Part shown: in pieces, positions 47,307-59,009 of the stretch
How positions within the stretch are numbered: position 1 is the stretch's first letter
Layout: each line of letters starts with the position of its first letter
From: Atherinomorus stipes
Taxonomy: Eukaryota; Chordata; Actinopteri; Atheriniformes; Atherinidae
Length of the DNA: 64,000 bases
Assembly (NCBI GenBank): GCA_023101725.1
Contig: JALJCO010010529.1
Coordinates: 1 to 64,000 of the forward strand
Direction: 5' to 3'
The notes under the pieces: generated by a model
Databases searched by the model: none
What the model was told of the DNA's origin: nothing
Seen by the model: the letters and a program-made list of their open reading frames with translations, nothing else
Made by a program: the position numbers and the translations under genes

Positions 47307-48036
47307 TAGGGGATTATCACGCTTCCGTGTTCCGAGTTCTGGAATTTGAAACATTTATCCGGTTCTCCTCTGGTCCAGTTCAATGTCCCTGCTCTGTTCC
47401 ACTTTGTAAATTGAATAAACGCCAACCCTACTTGAATTTTCATGGATTCCCGACTGAAGTGATACTAAGGAAGAAGTGAATCAAAGCGATTCGCCGGAGT
47501 GAAGGGCCAAACTTTATAATAAAACAACATAGCAGGTTTGTTTGTAGCCGGCACTTCAATGATGCCGACTACACAGCTAGCATTAGCAGGCTAGTGTTAG
47601 TTAACGTAGCTAACTTTGTGCGTCTTAAAACACACAAGCATCTGAAAATTGGGTCTGTACCCTCCCGTTTCCAGTGGAACAGCTGGGGACTGCCAAGAAA
47701 GGAGACGCTTTTAGATGCTTGTGTGTTTTCAGCCACACAAAGTTAGGCACGTCATCAAGCTGGCTAATGCTAGCCTGCTAACACCATCTGTGTAGTCTGT
47801 GCCGGCTACAAACAAACGCGCTGCGTTGTTTTATTATAAACTTCGGCCCTTCATCGCGGCGAATCGATCGCTTTGATCTACTTCTTCCTTAGAATCACTT
47901 CAGTCGGGAATCAATGAAAACTTAAGTAGGGTTGGTGTTTATCCGATTTGCAAAGTGTAACAGAGCAGGAACATCTATTGTTAAAATGGCCCGGAAGAGG
48001 AAATGCCTAGATTCCGGAAAGCGTGATAATCCCCTA
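47307..48036. mobile_element. long-hairpin foldback element carrying THAP-finger sequence in both arms
   Basis: TAGGGGATTATCACGCTTCC at 47307 is mirrored by CGGAAAGCGTGATAATCCCC plus TA ending at 48036. The arms extend inward about 340 bp each (for example ACACACAAGCATCTGAAAA at about 47633 against TTTTAGATGCTTGTGTGT at about 47709), leaving a loop of about 50 bp. The left arm encodes a THAP finger (next entry); the right arm carries the same sequence inverted and more decayed. A family in which the 5' exon of a THAP transposase was copied into an inverted pair is the likely origin. Confidence 0.8.
47384..47580 (+). pseudogene. fossil THAP zinc finger in hairpin left arm
   Basis: Frame from 47384 shows CSVPLC (C-x4-C), then FHGFPTE, LRKK followed by a TGA stop (47477-47479) at the position of the invariant THAP tryptophan, IKAIRRSEG, NFI and VCSRHF (C-x2-H), with 45 positions between the second and third zinc ligands. 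That spacing and the FP/W/CSRHF landmarks are the C2CH THAP signature found in P-element-type and other DNA transposases and in THAP proteins. No start codon context or downstream transposase remains. Inactive. Confidence 0.75.
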
Positions 48037-49477
48037 TTATACTTCTGATTGCAAGCACATTCATAGTTAAAGCTGCAGTCTGTTACTTTGAGAAGAGAGC
48101 AGACTTAGCCTGAAAAATTGAATCAATACAAGTTTCATGCCACTCGCCCTCCCTCTCCGTAGTGCTCGTGCTCTGCCTCCAAGCCCCCCCCCCACATGTG
48201 CGTCTGCACCAAACACCAAACGGAGACTGCCAGGTGACTTTATAAAGATATTTCTTGTTTTCTAACCAAACACCAGCCAGTAGCCAGTAACATTAGCTGC
48301 AGCATCAGAAACAAGCTAGCCCTTCCTAGCATACGGACAAACATATGGTCGACTTCTTTCTGTTTTCATTATTTCTCTTCTCTGGTCATCTTATCACTGC
48401 TTGGCTGAGTAGCAGCTGCAACGGAGGGATTGGAAGTTGGCTCTGGCTCTGATTGGAAGTTTGGTCTGGTCACCATAGATTCTTGCAGTTCACAATATGA
48501 GCAGTAGGCGGGACCAGTTGAGTCAGTTTGTTTCACAGATTACATGTCTCATGTCTCATGTACAACAAATATTTGAACATTTATTTATTATTTTTAGTTT
48601 TTGGTTATTCAAATATACCATCAATCACACAACTTTACAAAACTACATATGAACACATAATGTAGTTAACCGTCGCCCAATGAACATATTTACTGAGCAG
48701 AACTTGAACGCATCATAATAGAATTCAGTGCAGTCTCGTAATAACGTAAAGTCCCGAGTGGATGCTGTAGCCTCTGAGCAGTGTCTTCCTGCTTTTGTGG
48801 CATGTGTTAGTTCATCAGTTCCTCCAGTTTTCAGTCCCCACCGACCTGCAGAATTAAATCATCTATCTTCTTGTTCCAGGCGTGCTGTGAAATGTGCCAG
48901 CTGATGGAGGCTCCAGCCATCTGAGATTAGCAGTTACAGCCGATGAATGAATGAACAGAAAACGTTTCAGCCAGACCTCTATATTTTAACTCTCTCACCA
49001 TTTTTGGAGAAGAAATGGGAAATATTCTGGCCCCTGCTCTGCTGTTCCTCCTCCTGGCCTCCCCCTCCAGTCCTTTCTGGTGTCCAGCTTTTTGTTTTTT
49101 GACGGGCATCATTCTGAAATATTCCCATGAAGAACGAACCGTGGACTAAACCATTTTGGAGGAGAGGAGGTTATTGAAATGATTAAATCTAAAATATTAC
49201 GTGACTTTGTTTGAGCTCATATGCTGGTGATGTTACATTCATTATAGTTATATACAGTATACACATAATAATTTAGTCAAAGAGCCAGTTGGGGGGCGTG
49301 TGGGCCCCTAGAATCATTCCCACCTTTCCCCCTAAACAACGGCACTGAGTATGAGGGAAATGTGTGTGCATGACACATGGAGCTGCCTGCCCTGTTGAAC
49401 ATTGCTAGGCAACCAGGCTTTGCCAAGCCACTTTGTGTAACTGAAATCTGACACAATTAGTGGGAGATGAGACAGAA

Positions 49478-50104
49478 CCATAGACATTAATAGAGAGGTA
49501 CGAACCTTCCGCTACATCACTGTTGGTTTTTGAAGAGCTAAAAGTGAAGCCAGGTGGGTGTGTCCCACCATCGCCATCTTGCCATGTCACGTGTGTCGTC
49601 ACTCCCGGAAAATCTTAAAATGGGCAAAGGCAAGACCACTCAGCCGCGGGCAAATGATTGACAGCTGACGTACTCAGTGCTAAATGCTAACCAAGCTAAC
49701 TCAAAACTAACAGAAGCTAACGAAGATTACACCCCCCCTCCCCAAGCGGCGGGGTAAAGGTAAGACATGCTTAGACTTGCTATTATCTGACTAAAAACCG
49801 CCGTTGTGCTGCTCAGCTGCAGACTGAGGCCTTACTGAGAGCTAACAAGGAGCTAACTGTTAGCCACCGGTCTGCAGGCCGACATCCGGTCTGCTGCCTG
49901 TCAATTAAAAGGACACGCCCCTAATTATGTGTGATTTCAAGATTAAATAACATCTAAACGGATGAGTTATAAAAAAATTCACCCCCTTCACAGTTGACAT
50001 GAAGGTAAACTTGAACTATTAAACCTAAAATGATTTTTTGAACCAGACTGTAAACATGTTTATTTCTGCTGTCAAGTTGGTGTTTTTAACATGGGAGTCT
50101 ATGG
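49478..50104. mobile_element. MITE-like fish repeat with CCATAGAC ends
   Basis: CCATAGACATTAATAG at 49478 and GGGAGTCTATGG ending at 50104 are short inverted partners. Between them is sequence of familiar fish repeat style (GCCAGGTGGGTGTGTCCCAC; CAATTAAAAGGACACGCCCC). No coding frame. Confidence 0.55.
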
Positions 50105-51062
50105 GGATTTGCTCTGTTTTGCAGCCCTTTGCAGATCAAGGGAGAATTTAATGAATGACTTCTTCCAGGTAGACTCATAGTTGACCACCGGAGGTTGCCG
50201 CTTGGACTGAACAGGAAGAACCTCCAGGAAGAACTTGACACTGTTCGAAAATAAAAAGTGTTATCAAAACAATTCTTGAACCCAGAGCGCCACAAGGCTT
50301 TGAGGAATTCACAGATGTGTTTTATTTTATCCTAATGTGAACAGAATTTAAACAGCAGCAAGTTAAAAGACCTCAAGAGAAAGACTTGTTTTTGTTTGGT
50401 TATTATTGAAGTCAATGGGAGGTGTAGCTCAACTACAAAACGGTGCATCTGAGCAATTTTTGAGCGGAGGTCCTCAGTAAAGCTGAAAAGCTTTCCCACA
50501 TTTTAATATATTTTATGTCTGTATGATGAAAGCTGTAGGAGTTATGGGCATTCGTTTCACATCTAAAAAAGGTTCAAAATTTTGAGTGTGAGGTTATTTG
50601 GGGGCTTTCTCTGAGTTTGAACAAAAACATAACTCATGATTGTGTCGAAACTGTGACAGATATGTAAATATCCTTTTACACGGTAAAAGTTTTATTTTTT
50701 GTGACCCATTTGAACTTTGACTGGTGTTCCAATGTGATGGTATGGCTGAGCTATAAAGCTCCAAATTCTGAGTTTTGGGGGGGTTTTCAGCTGATTTTGG
50801 GCAAATCTCATTCAATACTATGGGACCAAAACTCGTAGTTTTTTTACATATTACATAAGCACTGTTACTGTAGAGTTTTGTACAGCGAAAAAGCGAGCAC
50901 ACCATTCTTGGCTGAGATGCACATTTTGATATAACTTTTGTGGGGGTGCTGGCAAAGCCCAGGGAGGAGTAGGGCATCAAAAAAGTGACAGAAACTGAAT
51001 AAGAAGAAGATGATGTGGAACAAACGCAGTAGAGTAGTGGTGCACTGCCATGTGCTTTACAG
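50105..51062. other. intron sequence, possibly old repeat, no gene recognised
   Basis: About 950 bp with only small frames. TCAATGGGAGGTGTAGCTC and TCAATACTATGGGACC suggest related repeat debris, but ends cannot be set. Confidence 0.4.
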
Positions 51063-51124
51063 CATTAACAGCATAATGATAAAATGGCTGCGTTCACACT
51101 GCAACTCAGTTCTGATATTTTGCT

Positions 51125-51316
51125 CATATCTGACTCATTGGATTTTTTGACAGTCTGAATGAATGTGAGTGTGAATGGTTGTCTGTCTCTCTGTGTTGGC
51201 CCTGCGACAGACTGGCGACCTGTCCAGGGTGTACCTGCCTCTCGCCTGATAATAGCTGGGATAGACTCCAGCAACCCCCGCAACCCTGAACTGGATAAGC
51301 GGTACAGAAAATGACA
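51125..51316 (+). mobile_element. RTE/Rex3-type LINE or SINE 3' tail
   Basis: GGCCCTGCGACAGACTGGCG, CCTGTCCAGGGTGTACCTGC and CTGGATAAGCGGTACAGAAA are the familiar tail words of fish RTE-group retroposons and the SINEs that share them. Non-coding. Confidence 0.6.
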
Positions 51317-51339
51317 TGGTTGTGGATGTATAGATGTGT

Positions 51340-51410
51340 CGCTACCCAACACCTAAATTTCTCCTGTGGGAGATTAATAAAGTTTTTATCTGTCTAGCTA
51401 TCTATCTTAC
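51340..51410 (+). mobile_element. short LINE tail ending in (TATC)n
   Basis: CCTGTGGGAGATTAATAAAG plus TTTTTATCTGTCTAGCTATC is a Rex/CR1-type 3' end. A similar tail (GGAATAAAGTCTATCTATCT) is at about 57270. Confidence 0.55.
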
Positions 51411-51503
51411 TTTTTTCACCGGAGATGGGATATGTAAAGCTAGCTTCATATCTCCGGATTGGCTCGTCCATATCAAACGTTGTCTCTGCTACTGGCCTAC
51501 ATC

Positions 51504-52391
51504 CAAAACAAAACTGGGGTGATTGTTTTTGGAGCCAAAGAGAAACAACGGCAGGTTGTCACAGAACTTCAGTCCATCCACATAAAAACCAACAATCAGG
51601 CCAGAAATCTGGGTGTAGTGATGGACTCAGACCTAAACTTTGAAAAACACATCAAAGTGATCACTAAATCAGCCGACTATCACCTGAAGAACATCTCAAG
51701 GATCAAAGATCTGATGTCTCAGGAAAATCTGGAAAAACTAGTCCATGCATTCATCTTCAGTCGGCTTGACTACTGTAACAGCGTCTTTACTGGTCTACCT
51801 AAAAAACCAGTTAAACAGCTGCAGCTCATTCAGAACTCTGCTGCCCGAGTTCTCACAAAGACCAGAAAAGTGGACCACATCAGTCCAGTTCTCAGGTCTT
51901 TACACTGGCTGCCGGTCCATCAGAGAATAGACTTTAAAGTTCTGCTGCTGGTCTATAAAGCTCTGAATGGTTTAGGCCCAAAATACATCAGTGACCTCTT
52001 GACCCAGTATGAACCTACAAGACCCCAGGTCATCTGGATCCGGTCTTTTATCAGTTCCCAGAGTCAGAACCAGACATGGAGAAGCTGCGTTCAGCTTCTA
52101 TGCTCCACATGTCTGGAACAAACTCCCAGAAAGTCTCAGATCAGCTGAAACACTTAGTTTATTTAAATCCAGGTTAAAGACCCACCTGTTCTCAGCTGCA
52201 TTTACGTAGATTTTATTCAAAAGTTAAAATCCGCACGTCTCTGTATTCTCTCTTTTTAATCTTAAATGCTTTTAATTTTGAATCATGCTTCTAATTGTTT
52301 TTTTCTCTCCCTTTTGCTTATAATGTTTTATGTAAAGCACTTTGAATTGTTCTGTACATGAAATGTGCTGTACAAATAAACTTGCCTTGCT
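51504..52391 (+). mobile_element. L2-group LINE 3' fragment
   Basis: Matches the L2 at 13238-14848 from AAAACTGGGGTGATTGTTTT to the 3' end TGTACAAATAAACTTGCCTT. The frame 51459-52148 covers RNLGVVMDSDL to the C-terminal tail; a deletion of two bases near 52026 (AGACCCCAGGTC against AGACCCCTCAGGTC) shifts the last part. Third L2 copy in the window. Confidence 0.85.
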
Positions 52392-52905
52392 CCGTTTCGT
52401 CCGGAGCACTCCAGATTCGTAAACTCTCTCACAACGGACATACTGATGGACGAAACGACCTCCGGATTTGGATGAAAGGGTCCATATCTGTATTTACTGT
52501 AGGGTATGAATGGGCCTTAAGATTCGAATGAAATCAATGCAATATCATATTTTTTTCCGGCTCTGATTGCACATCAACTACAAAACTGATACATACATGC
52601 TAACAAGTAAAGCAGCATCCATGTTCCTCTGCACATGTGGGTCACTTCCAAACCGTTCATACTGAAGTCTGATGGAAATGAGAGTATGAACGACCACTCA
52701 GACAAATCTGCTGTCCAGGAGCTTGAACCCAGGTCCTTCAGCCACCCCCACCTATCCCCCCGTGATGTCAGATCAGACCAACATGTCAGCAATGTGCTAA
52801 GTTTCTGATGGAATGAGACAAAATCAAACAGTAGACATGATTCCTGGTTTTCCTGCCATCTCTCATTCATCTGAATGTTCTGAGTATTTCTGACTTCTGT
52901 TTCAG

Positions 52906-53018
52906 CTCCCAACCGTCCTCCAGGGAACGTCTCCTGGAAGACCCACGGATCATCAGTGACAGTGAGGTGGGACCATGTGACGGCCATGCACAACGAGTCA
53001 GCTGTACTGGGCTACAAG
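52906..53018 (+). CDS. cntn2: cntn2 exon: start of FNIII domain 4
   Basis: Acceptor TTTCAG ends at 52905 after a pyrimidine-rich stretch; donor is GTGAGG at 53019. Length 113 bp, phase 1 to phase 0. The product is PPNRPPGNVSWK with an NVS sequon, SVTVRWDHV (B strand) and NESAVLGYK, with a second sequon NES. The upstream intron is 20.9 kb and holds the 33-bp array. The downstream intron begins with a minisatellite about 13 bp past the donor. Confidence 0.92.
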
Positions 53019-53029
53019 GTGAGGATCAG

Positions 53030-53983
53030 ACAGAGTCCAGAACCTTCTGCAGGCTCAGATCCAGAACCTTCCGCAGACTCAGAGAGTCCAGAACCTTTGG
53101 CAGGCTCAGAGTCCAGAACCTTCCGCAGGCTCAGACTCCAGATCAAGATCCAGAACCTTCCGCAGACCCAGAGAGTCCAGAACCTTCTGCAGACTCAGTC
53201 CAGAACCTTCTGCAGACTCAGAGAGTCCAGAACCTTCTGCAGACTCAGAGAGCAAGCTCAGAATCCAGAACCTTCTGCAGACTCAGAATCCAGAACCTTC
53301 TGCAGACTCAGAGAGTCCAGAACCTTTGGCAGGCTCAGAGTCCAGAACCTTCTGCAGACTCAGAATCCAGAACCTTTGGCAGGCTCAGAATCCAGAACCT
53401 TCTGCAGACTCAGAATCCAGAACCTTCTGCAGACTCAGAGAGTCCAGAACCTTTGGCAGGCTCAGAGTCCAGAACCTTCTGCAGACTCAGAATCCAGAAC
53501 CTTCTGCAGGCTCAGATCCAGAACCTTCCGCAGACTCAGAATCCAGAACCTTCCGCAAACTCAGAATCCAGAACCTTCCGCAAACTCAGAATCCAGAACC
53601 TTCCGCAAACTCAGAATCCAGAACCTTCCGCAGACTCAGAGTCCAGAACCTTCTGCAGACTCAGAATCCAGAACCTTCTGCAGGCTCAGATCCAGAACCT
53701 TCTGCAGACTCAGAATCCAGAACCTTCTGCAGACTCAGAATCCAGAACCTTCTGCAGGCTCAGAGTCTAGAACCTTCTGCAGACTCAGAATCCAGAACCT
53801 TCTGCAGACTCAGAATCCAGAACCTTCTGCAGACTCAGAGAGTCCAGAACCTTCTGCAGACTCAGAGTCCAGAACCTTCTGCAGACTCAGAATCCAGAAC
53901 CTTCTGCAGACTCAGAATCCAGAACCTCCTGCAGGCTCAGAGAGTCCAGAACCTTCTGCAGACTCAGAATCCAGAACCTTCTG
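53030..53983 (+). repeat. 25/28-bp minisatellite abutting a splice donor
   Basis: Unit CCAGAACCTTCTGCAGACTC plus AGAAT (25 bp), with a 28-bp form adding AGAG. About 36 units start within about 13 bp of the donor at 53019. Three frames stay open in turn, giving spurious frames rich in EPSADS/RTFCRL/QNLLQT. The array resumes for one part-unit at 55288 after a hAT-like insertion. Confidence 0.95.
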
Positions 53984-55287
53984 CAGGCCCAGCCTTAACT
54001 AATGTGGTGCCCTAGGCAAAATTTTAGGTGTCGCCCCCCTGCATTGTAGTACAGTACTTGTACTGCTCGTGTACATAAACTCACAAGGAACTCTTTAGCT
54101 TTTTCTTGAACATTGTTTTATTCAAATAAAACAACTTCACATTCAAAATACTTTAAAATAATTAAAGAAACAAAAACAAAAAATGAACTCACTTGATGCT
54201 GCTGCATCATTGCTGGGTTGTGGTGCTGGGTGGAGGTGACAGGAGGATTCACAATGGTGGGACTGAGAAACCTCAGCAGTGCATCTGAAGACAGAAGAGG
54301 AAGATGTGACACCAGTTTGACAATAAAAACATGACTTTAAGACTAAAATAAAATGAAATCATATAAATGAAAAAAAGATACATGCATAATGTAGACGATA
54401 ATGTATAATATACAGTGTAATTTTTCTAATTACCAAATTATATTAGTAGTTCATATATTAGTAATAATTTCATTTTTTTATTGTCATTACAGTGAAATGC
54501 TAATTAGCAGAAAGCAAAGAATCAGTAAACTGCAGCATAATATACGAAAGCACGTGGTAATACTAAGTTATGCTGCAACATTAATGATGTGCACTTAAAC
54601 ACTGATGCACAGTTTAACATGATAAACACACTTTAGACAATTTGAGCTGTAACACAGTTAACAGCTAGCTTATAACTATGCTAACAGCTAGCCTTATAAC
54701 TGGAAAATTTATAGTATTTTGATTGACTATTACAAGCTGGGAAAACGTGAGCTAACCATGTCAATGCAATTAACATTGTAACACCTGCTGAACAGATCTC
54801 ATATTTACACGTTTGCCCGAGAAAGTGAGAGGGGGGGATTAAATTACTATGTTCCATAACAACTGGGCCCTTCCATAACATTAAAGCAACACTTACCGAT
54901 GTTGCATTTCAGAAAGCACAGCAAGATTACTTGAATATAAACAGTCCTGCCTCAAAAAAGTAAGGCAGGACTAAAAAAGTAAACGCCTTTCTTCAGGGGT
55001 CCCTATTCACGACCATACTCATAAGCACAAAAGTGCCCCCTGGTGGCAGGCGCCCTTAGCATTTTTACACTGCCTAAGCCAGTGGTGTCCAAAGTCGGTC
55101 TTCAAGGTCCTGGCAGTTTTTCTTGCCTCCTTTCACCAACACAGCTGACTCAAATTAAATGATTCTAAAAGCCTACAAATCTGAGTCAGGTGTGTGTTGG
55201 AGAAGGGAGACATGGAAAACCTGCAGGATTGTGGCCCTCGAGGACCGGAGCTGGACACCCCCTGGCCTAGGTGATGGGCCGGCCCTG
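53984..55287. mobile_element. hAT-like element inserted in the minisatellite
   Basis: Left end CAGGCCCAGCC...GCCCTAGGCAAAATTTTAGG; right end CCTAGGTGATGGGCCGGCCC plus TG. CAGGGCCGGCC termini are a known fish hAT style. Direct repeat CCTTCTG (53977-53983 and 55288-55294), and the right flank resumes the minisatellite unit (CCTTCTGCAGGG). Interior AT-rich, no transposase. A 185-bp MITE is nested at 55080-55264. Confidence 0.75.
55080..55264. mobile_element. 185-bp hAT-type MITE
   Basis: CAGTGGTGTCCAAAGTCGGT on the left and ACCGGAGCTGGACACCCCCT plus G on the right are inverted partners. Flanks GCCTAAGC and GCCTAGGT (6 of 8 identical) fit a decayed 8-bp duplication. Related ends occur near 24395-24440 and 46745-46850. 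Confidence 0.7.
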
Positions 55288-55294
55288 CCTTCTG

Positions 55295-56390
55295 CAGGGT
55301 TAAGACTATTTGAATGATTACATATTTGTAATTTTTAATAGGACCTGAAATTGGAGGATCTGAGCCAAAAACTGGAAAAGGGTCTGTAAATGGTCCTTTT
55401 TATGAGCAGATTTTCAGAGAGGACTTTTGTCCTGAAGTAAGGGGTGATGCCCGACAAGGTGTCCATTATCAGAAATTAATGGACGTGGAGGCGTGAACCA
55501 TCCGACGCAGAAGCAGAGAACAGTTTTTTGGGCATTATCCTACTTATATTACGGTCATTTACGAAAGAAATAAATGTTAAGCCAATTATGAATATGTTAA
55601 AGTTGTTTTTTACAGTTGAAATAGTAAGTTCTGTTGCCATGGTTACCAACTCGTGTTTGAGTCAGCGCATTGATTTAGAACAATTGGGCTGCTTGTTCGG
55701 AACTTCTTTTCTATGCGTCCTATACCACTTTTTAACGGACACCCTGCAGCCAACCAGAATCGAGTATTCACCCAGACCATGGTATGATGTGTGTTAAATG
55801 ACAGAGTTAAATATGTGCAGCAGCCTCCATTGGTAGTCTGACCTGAAAACTAACATCACACCTGCCTGAGACTATTGTCAGAGATGTAAACGGACAAGAT
55901 AACGTTTCATTAGCGGATCCTCCGTCAGTGATTCGTCCTTCCCCGTGTTCGTCACCTGGCTGCAGGGTCAACCTCCTTCCCCAACAGTAGTCTCAGTATC
56001 TGCTGCCCCACTTTCTGCTAGAGAGCCTGTGTTTGTTTGTTGATATTTGTCTCATAAAAGCATAAAGATGCTGGACTTTGGTGAGACTGAAGACAGGAGC
56101 AGTCCAGCTCGGCTCCTTGGTCTCATAAGGAAATGCGGACTCATTAATCTGATGACAGGGATGTGTTTCTCCGTGAAGGTCACATCAGTAATCAGTTGTA
56201 AGCGATATGAGAATCAATAAATGGCTGTAAATACAATCAAAGATCCTTTTTATGAGGTATGTACCAGCCTCTGCGTGAGGACAACACAATCATTAAAACA
56301 GGTCCCAGCCAGAGCAGCAGATAAAGCAGCGATAGCTGTTGTTTGGATGTTCTGATCTTGCTGTGATGGAAACTGCTCTGTGTGTGTCAG
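55295..56390. other. intron sequence, no gene recognised
   Basis: About 1.1 kb before the second FNIII-4 exon. The 89-codon frame at 55528-55797 has no recognisable domain and no splice context. Confidence 0.4.
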
Positions 56391-56559
56391 GTTCTGTACA
56401 AACATGAAGATCAGACTGCTTTAAAGCTCCTGGAAAAGACCAAGACCTCCGTGAGCCTGCCGCTGCCTCAAGACAATGGCTACGTGGTGCTGGAGATCCG
56501 GTCCTGGGGCGAGGGCGGAGACGGGCCGGCGCACGAGATCATTGTGTCCCGAGACTCAG
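56391..56559 (+). CDS. cntn2: cntn2 exon: remainder of FNIII domain 4
   Basis: Acceptor TGTCAG ends at 56390; donor is GTGAGA at 56560. The 169-bp exon goes from phase 0 to phase 1. It encodes VLYKHEDQTALKLLEKTK, then VSLPLPQDNGYVVLEIRSWG and EGGDGPAHEIIVSRDS. The G-G-D-G turn near the end of FNIII-4 is shared by contactins. The split last codon is completed as Gly by the next exon. Confidence 0.9.
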
Positions 56560-57735
56560 GTGAGAGGTCACGTGTTTCGCACACGAACACCCAGTCAGAG
56601 ACGGAGAAACGAAGGTGAACTAAAAGCATCTGCTGATGATGATCTCCCACGGCACCCTCACAGATCTGACAGAGAAATATTCACTCACTTCCCCCGCATC
56701 CCTCTTCATGACAAGGAACAAAAAAACAACAAAAAAGAAGAATAGCAAAACAACAGCAAAGAATAAGCCCTTTAAAACGAACAATATAAAGTAGAAAAAG
56801 TAGAAAAAAATATTCATTCATCAATCATTAGACAACACATTAGAAAAATCATAAAAAAAAATCATGAAGAACTGAAAAAGACTTATTAAAAAACATTGAA
56901 ATGAAGGAAAAATGTAAACAGACTTGAAACATATTTACATGGACAGTATGACTGTACACAGATACAGGTTTGATCATCCTGTCACATGACTTATATTTCC
57001 TGTACACTCAGAAACCTCCATCTTCCCGTATCAGCACACATTGTTGGACAGTATGATGTAAGGGTCCTGTGGATCCTGATGGTGAATAGATGTTGTTGAT
57101 CCCTGCTTTTTTCTCTTCCACTCTTATTTTAATCAATCCCACTGCTGCTTTGTTCTTCTAGCTTTCTTTTTTTGGGTTGGCACTTAAAACACTGTAGTTT
57201 TGGATGTGAATGTATGCAAGCCAAGCATCAAACTCTTTTTTTTTTCTTCTCTTTTATGGACCCTAAATCTGGAATAAAGTCTATCTATCTATCTTTCTGG
57301 TCAAGACCCAGAACATTTACAGCCAGTTTTCTGCACAAATGAATTAAAGGAACAGTACACCCACAGAATGATGTAACTTTATTTTCCACTTCCCCTTCAC
57401 TGAAATTTTGTTACTTTTTTATTCACTGTGACTGGTGGACATAGAACGTGGTATACATATGGGGATCTTTTGTTTGTTTGTTTTTTAAATGCTCAACCCA
57501 TTTAATACCAGAACTTTGTAGAAACACCACCAGATCAACAGTGACCAGCCTTTTCTCATCTGCATATCATCTCTCCATCTTGGCTTTCAGGCATTGAAAC
57601 AAACACATAAAAGAAAATATTTCTGTTTCCATGTTTCCTCATGTCCAGTTATTTCTGCTGCTAGTTACCTTCTATCCTCACAAACCAACTCCACCTCAGC
57701 TGCTTTAGGATGCTGGCATGTGGGGATCTAGCAGC
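56560..57735. other. intron sequence with LINE-tail and MITE-end fragments
   Basis: AT-rich. A TATC-type LINE tail at about 57255-57295 and a solo MITE end AAAGGAACAGTACACCCACA at about 57346 are the only recognisable parts. Confidence 0.45.
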
Positions 57736-59009
57736 GTTAAAGGATAACCTTCTCTTTTTTTTCTATTCTAGTAGTTTATACATGATTTACTCACCAGTAA
57801 AGTTTCTGCATCACCTTGAGTCCTTAGGAAGATATTACGCTGAGTCGCCCTTCGGTGTACGTCCAGTAATAATGGTGGAGATGGGGCAGCCTTTATATCA
57901 GACATTATCCGCAGCAAAACTTGATTTCATCATTGTTTTAAAGAAGTGATGACATAGCAGTAAAAACTGGCTCATGTAGTTGACATTACTGCATATGTAA
58001 ATACTCCAAGGGGGATTACAGCGGGGGATTGTTTTGGCAGTTAGACCTCCCTTCCTCAGTAATACAGTTGGGTCCGGTGATGATATGCAGCTTTACCCGG
58101 AGACCACGTTGACTTCATTTTGATTGGCTACACCTTATTTGGCTATGACCTTATTTAGAGTAACTAGGTCAAGCTGCGGTCAGACTTTGCTAAAGGCTAA
58201 CTGCTAGCAACATGGACACTTCAGACAGTGTGAGCTACGTTTATCAGACAAGACAGCATTTAGAAAATAAATAAACTTACAGGAAATGACAAGGTTGTGG
58301 CCCCCTCCCTCAGTGTTGCTGCACAAGTTTTCTTTGAAATGTGTGAGAGCGGAGTGGAGGGTGGAAGGAGAGGGGGCTGTTTGCTTGATAGCAGTGTGAA
58401 TTACATAGAATGATAGAACTACGTAGAATGATAAGCTGCTGTCTGATTCAACCATAAACAGGAACTTTAATTCTCACTCTGACATTCACATGACCTCATC
58501 AGTGCACAGCACATCAGATTATACCCCCCAAAACCCCAGAGAAGGGAAATTGGATGTCATGGCACCTTTAAGCAGAATGAAGGAACGATTGAGTACTGTT
58601 GTCCTGTGAGTTCAGAGTTTCTCTAATTGTGTTTTTGTTGTTGTCTGGGTAGCAGCTGATCTTCTCAGCTGTACTACGGAAGTGCGTATTGTGAACGCGC
58701 GGCCCCGAAATATGTGTAGAACCCTGATAACTAACGGAAAGATAAATCTGAACTCACAGGACAATAGTACTTGTTTGTTCCTTCATTCTACTTAAAGTAT
58801 TGATGAAATGAAGGAGTTTTACTGCAGATAATGTCTGATAGAGAGACTGCCCCGTCTCCACCATTATAACTGGATGAACACTGAAGGGCGACTCAACGTA
58901 ATATCTTCCGAAGGACTCAAGGTGATGCAGAAACTTTACCGGTGAGTAAATGCACGTATAAACTCTTAGAAATAAGGTCCAGGTTGAAAAAATAGAAAGT
59001 TCTCCTTTA
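57736..59009. mobile_element. long-inverted-repeat MITE, copy 1 (with nested MITE)
   Basis: Left arm from TTAAAGGATAACCTTC (CAGTAAAGTTTCTGCATCAC, GAAGATATTACGCTGAGTCG) and right arm ending GAAAGTTCTCCTTTAA are reverse complements over about 200 bp. An inner pair (CTGTGAGTTCAGAGTTTCTC and CTGAACTCACAGGACAATAG) extends the fold. A second element, with ends TTAAAGAAGTGATGACAT and ATGTCATGGCACCTTTAAG, is nested at about 57940-58571. Copy 2 is at 62038-62690. Confidence 0.75.

Larger units (their letters stand above)
47055..49347. mobile_element. hAT-like element, about 2.3 kb, with nested hairpin
   Basis: Perfect 8-bp duplication AGTATGAG at 47047-47054 and 49348-49355. Ends CATGGCCGTAGCTAGG and CCTAAACAACGGCACTG are imperfect inverted partners. 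Subterminal GGGCCCCCAG on the left and GGGCCCCTAGAA on the right fit a fish hAT type. The interior includes a foldback element at 47307-48036 and MITE-like sequence at 48060-48560. No transposase frame is intact. Confidence 0.75.

Noticed and set aside
52956..54015. RTFCRL/EPSADS repeat proteins
   Set aside because: These read through the 25-bp minisatellite in rotating frames after a well-supported splice donor at 53019.
55528..55797. 89-codon frame as an extra exon or gene
   Set aside because: No recognisable domain, no conserved splice borders, and contactin FNIII-4 is complete without it.
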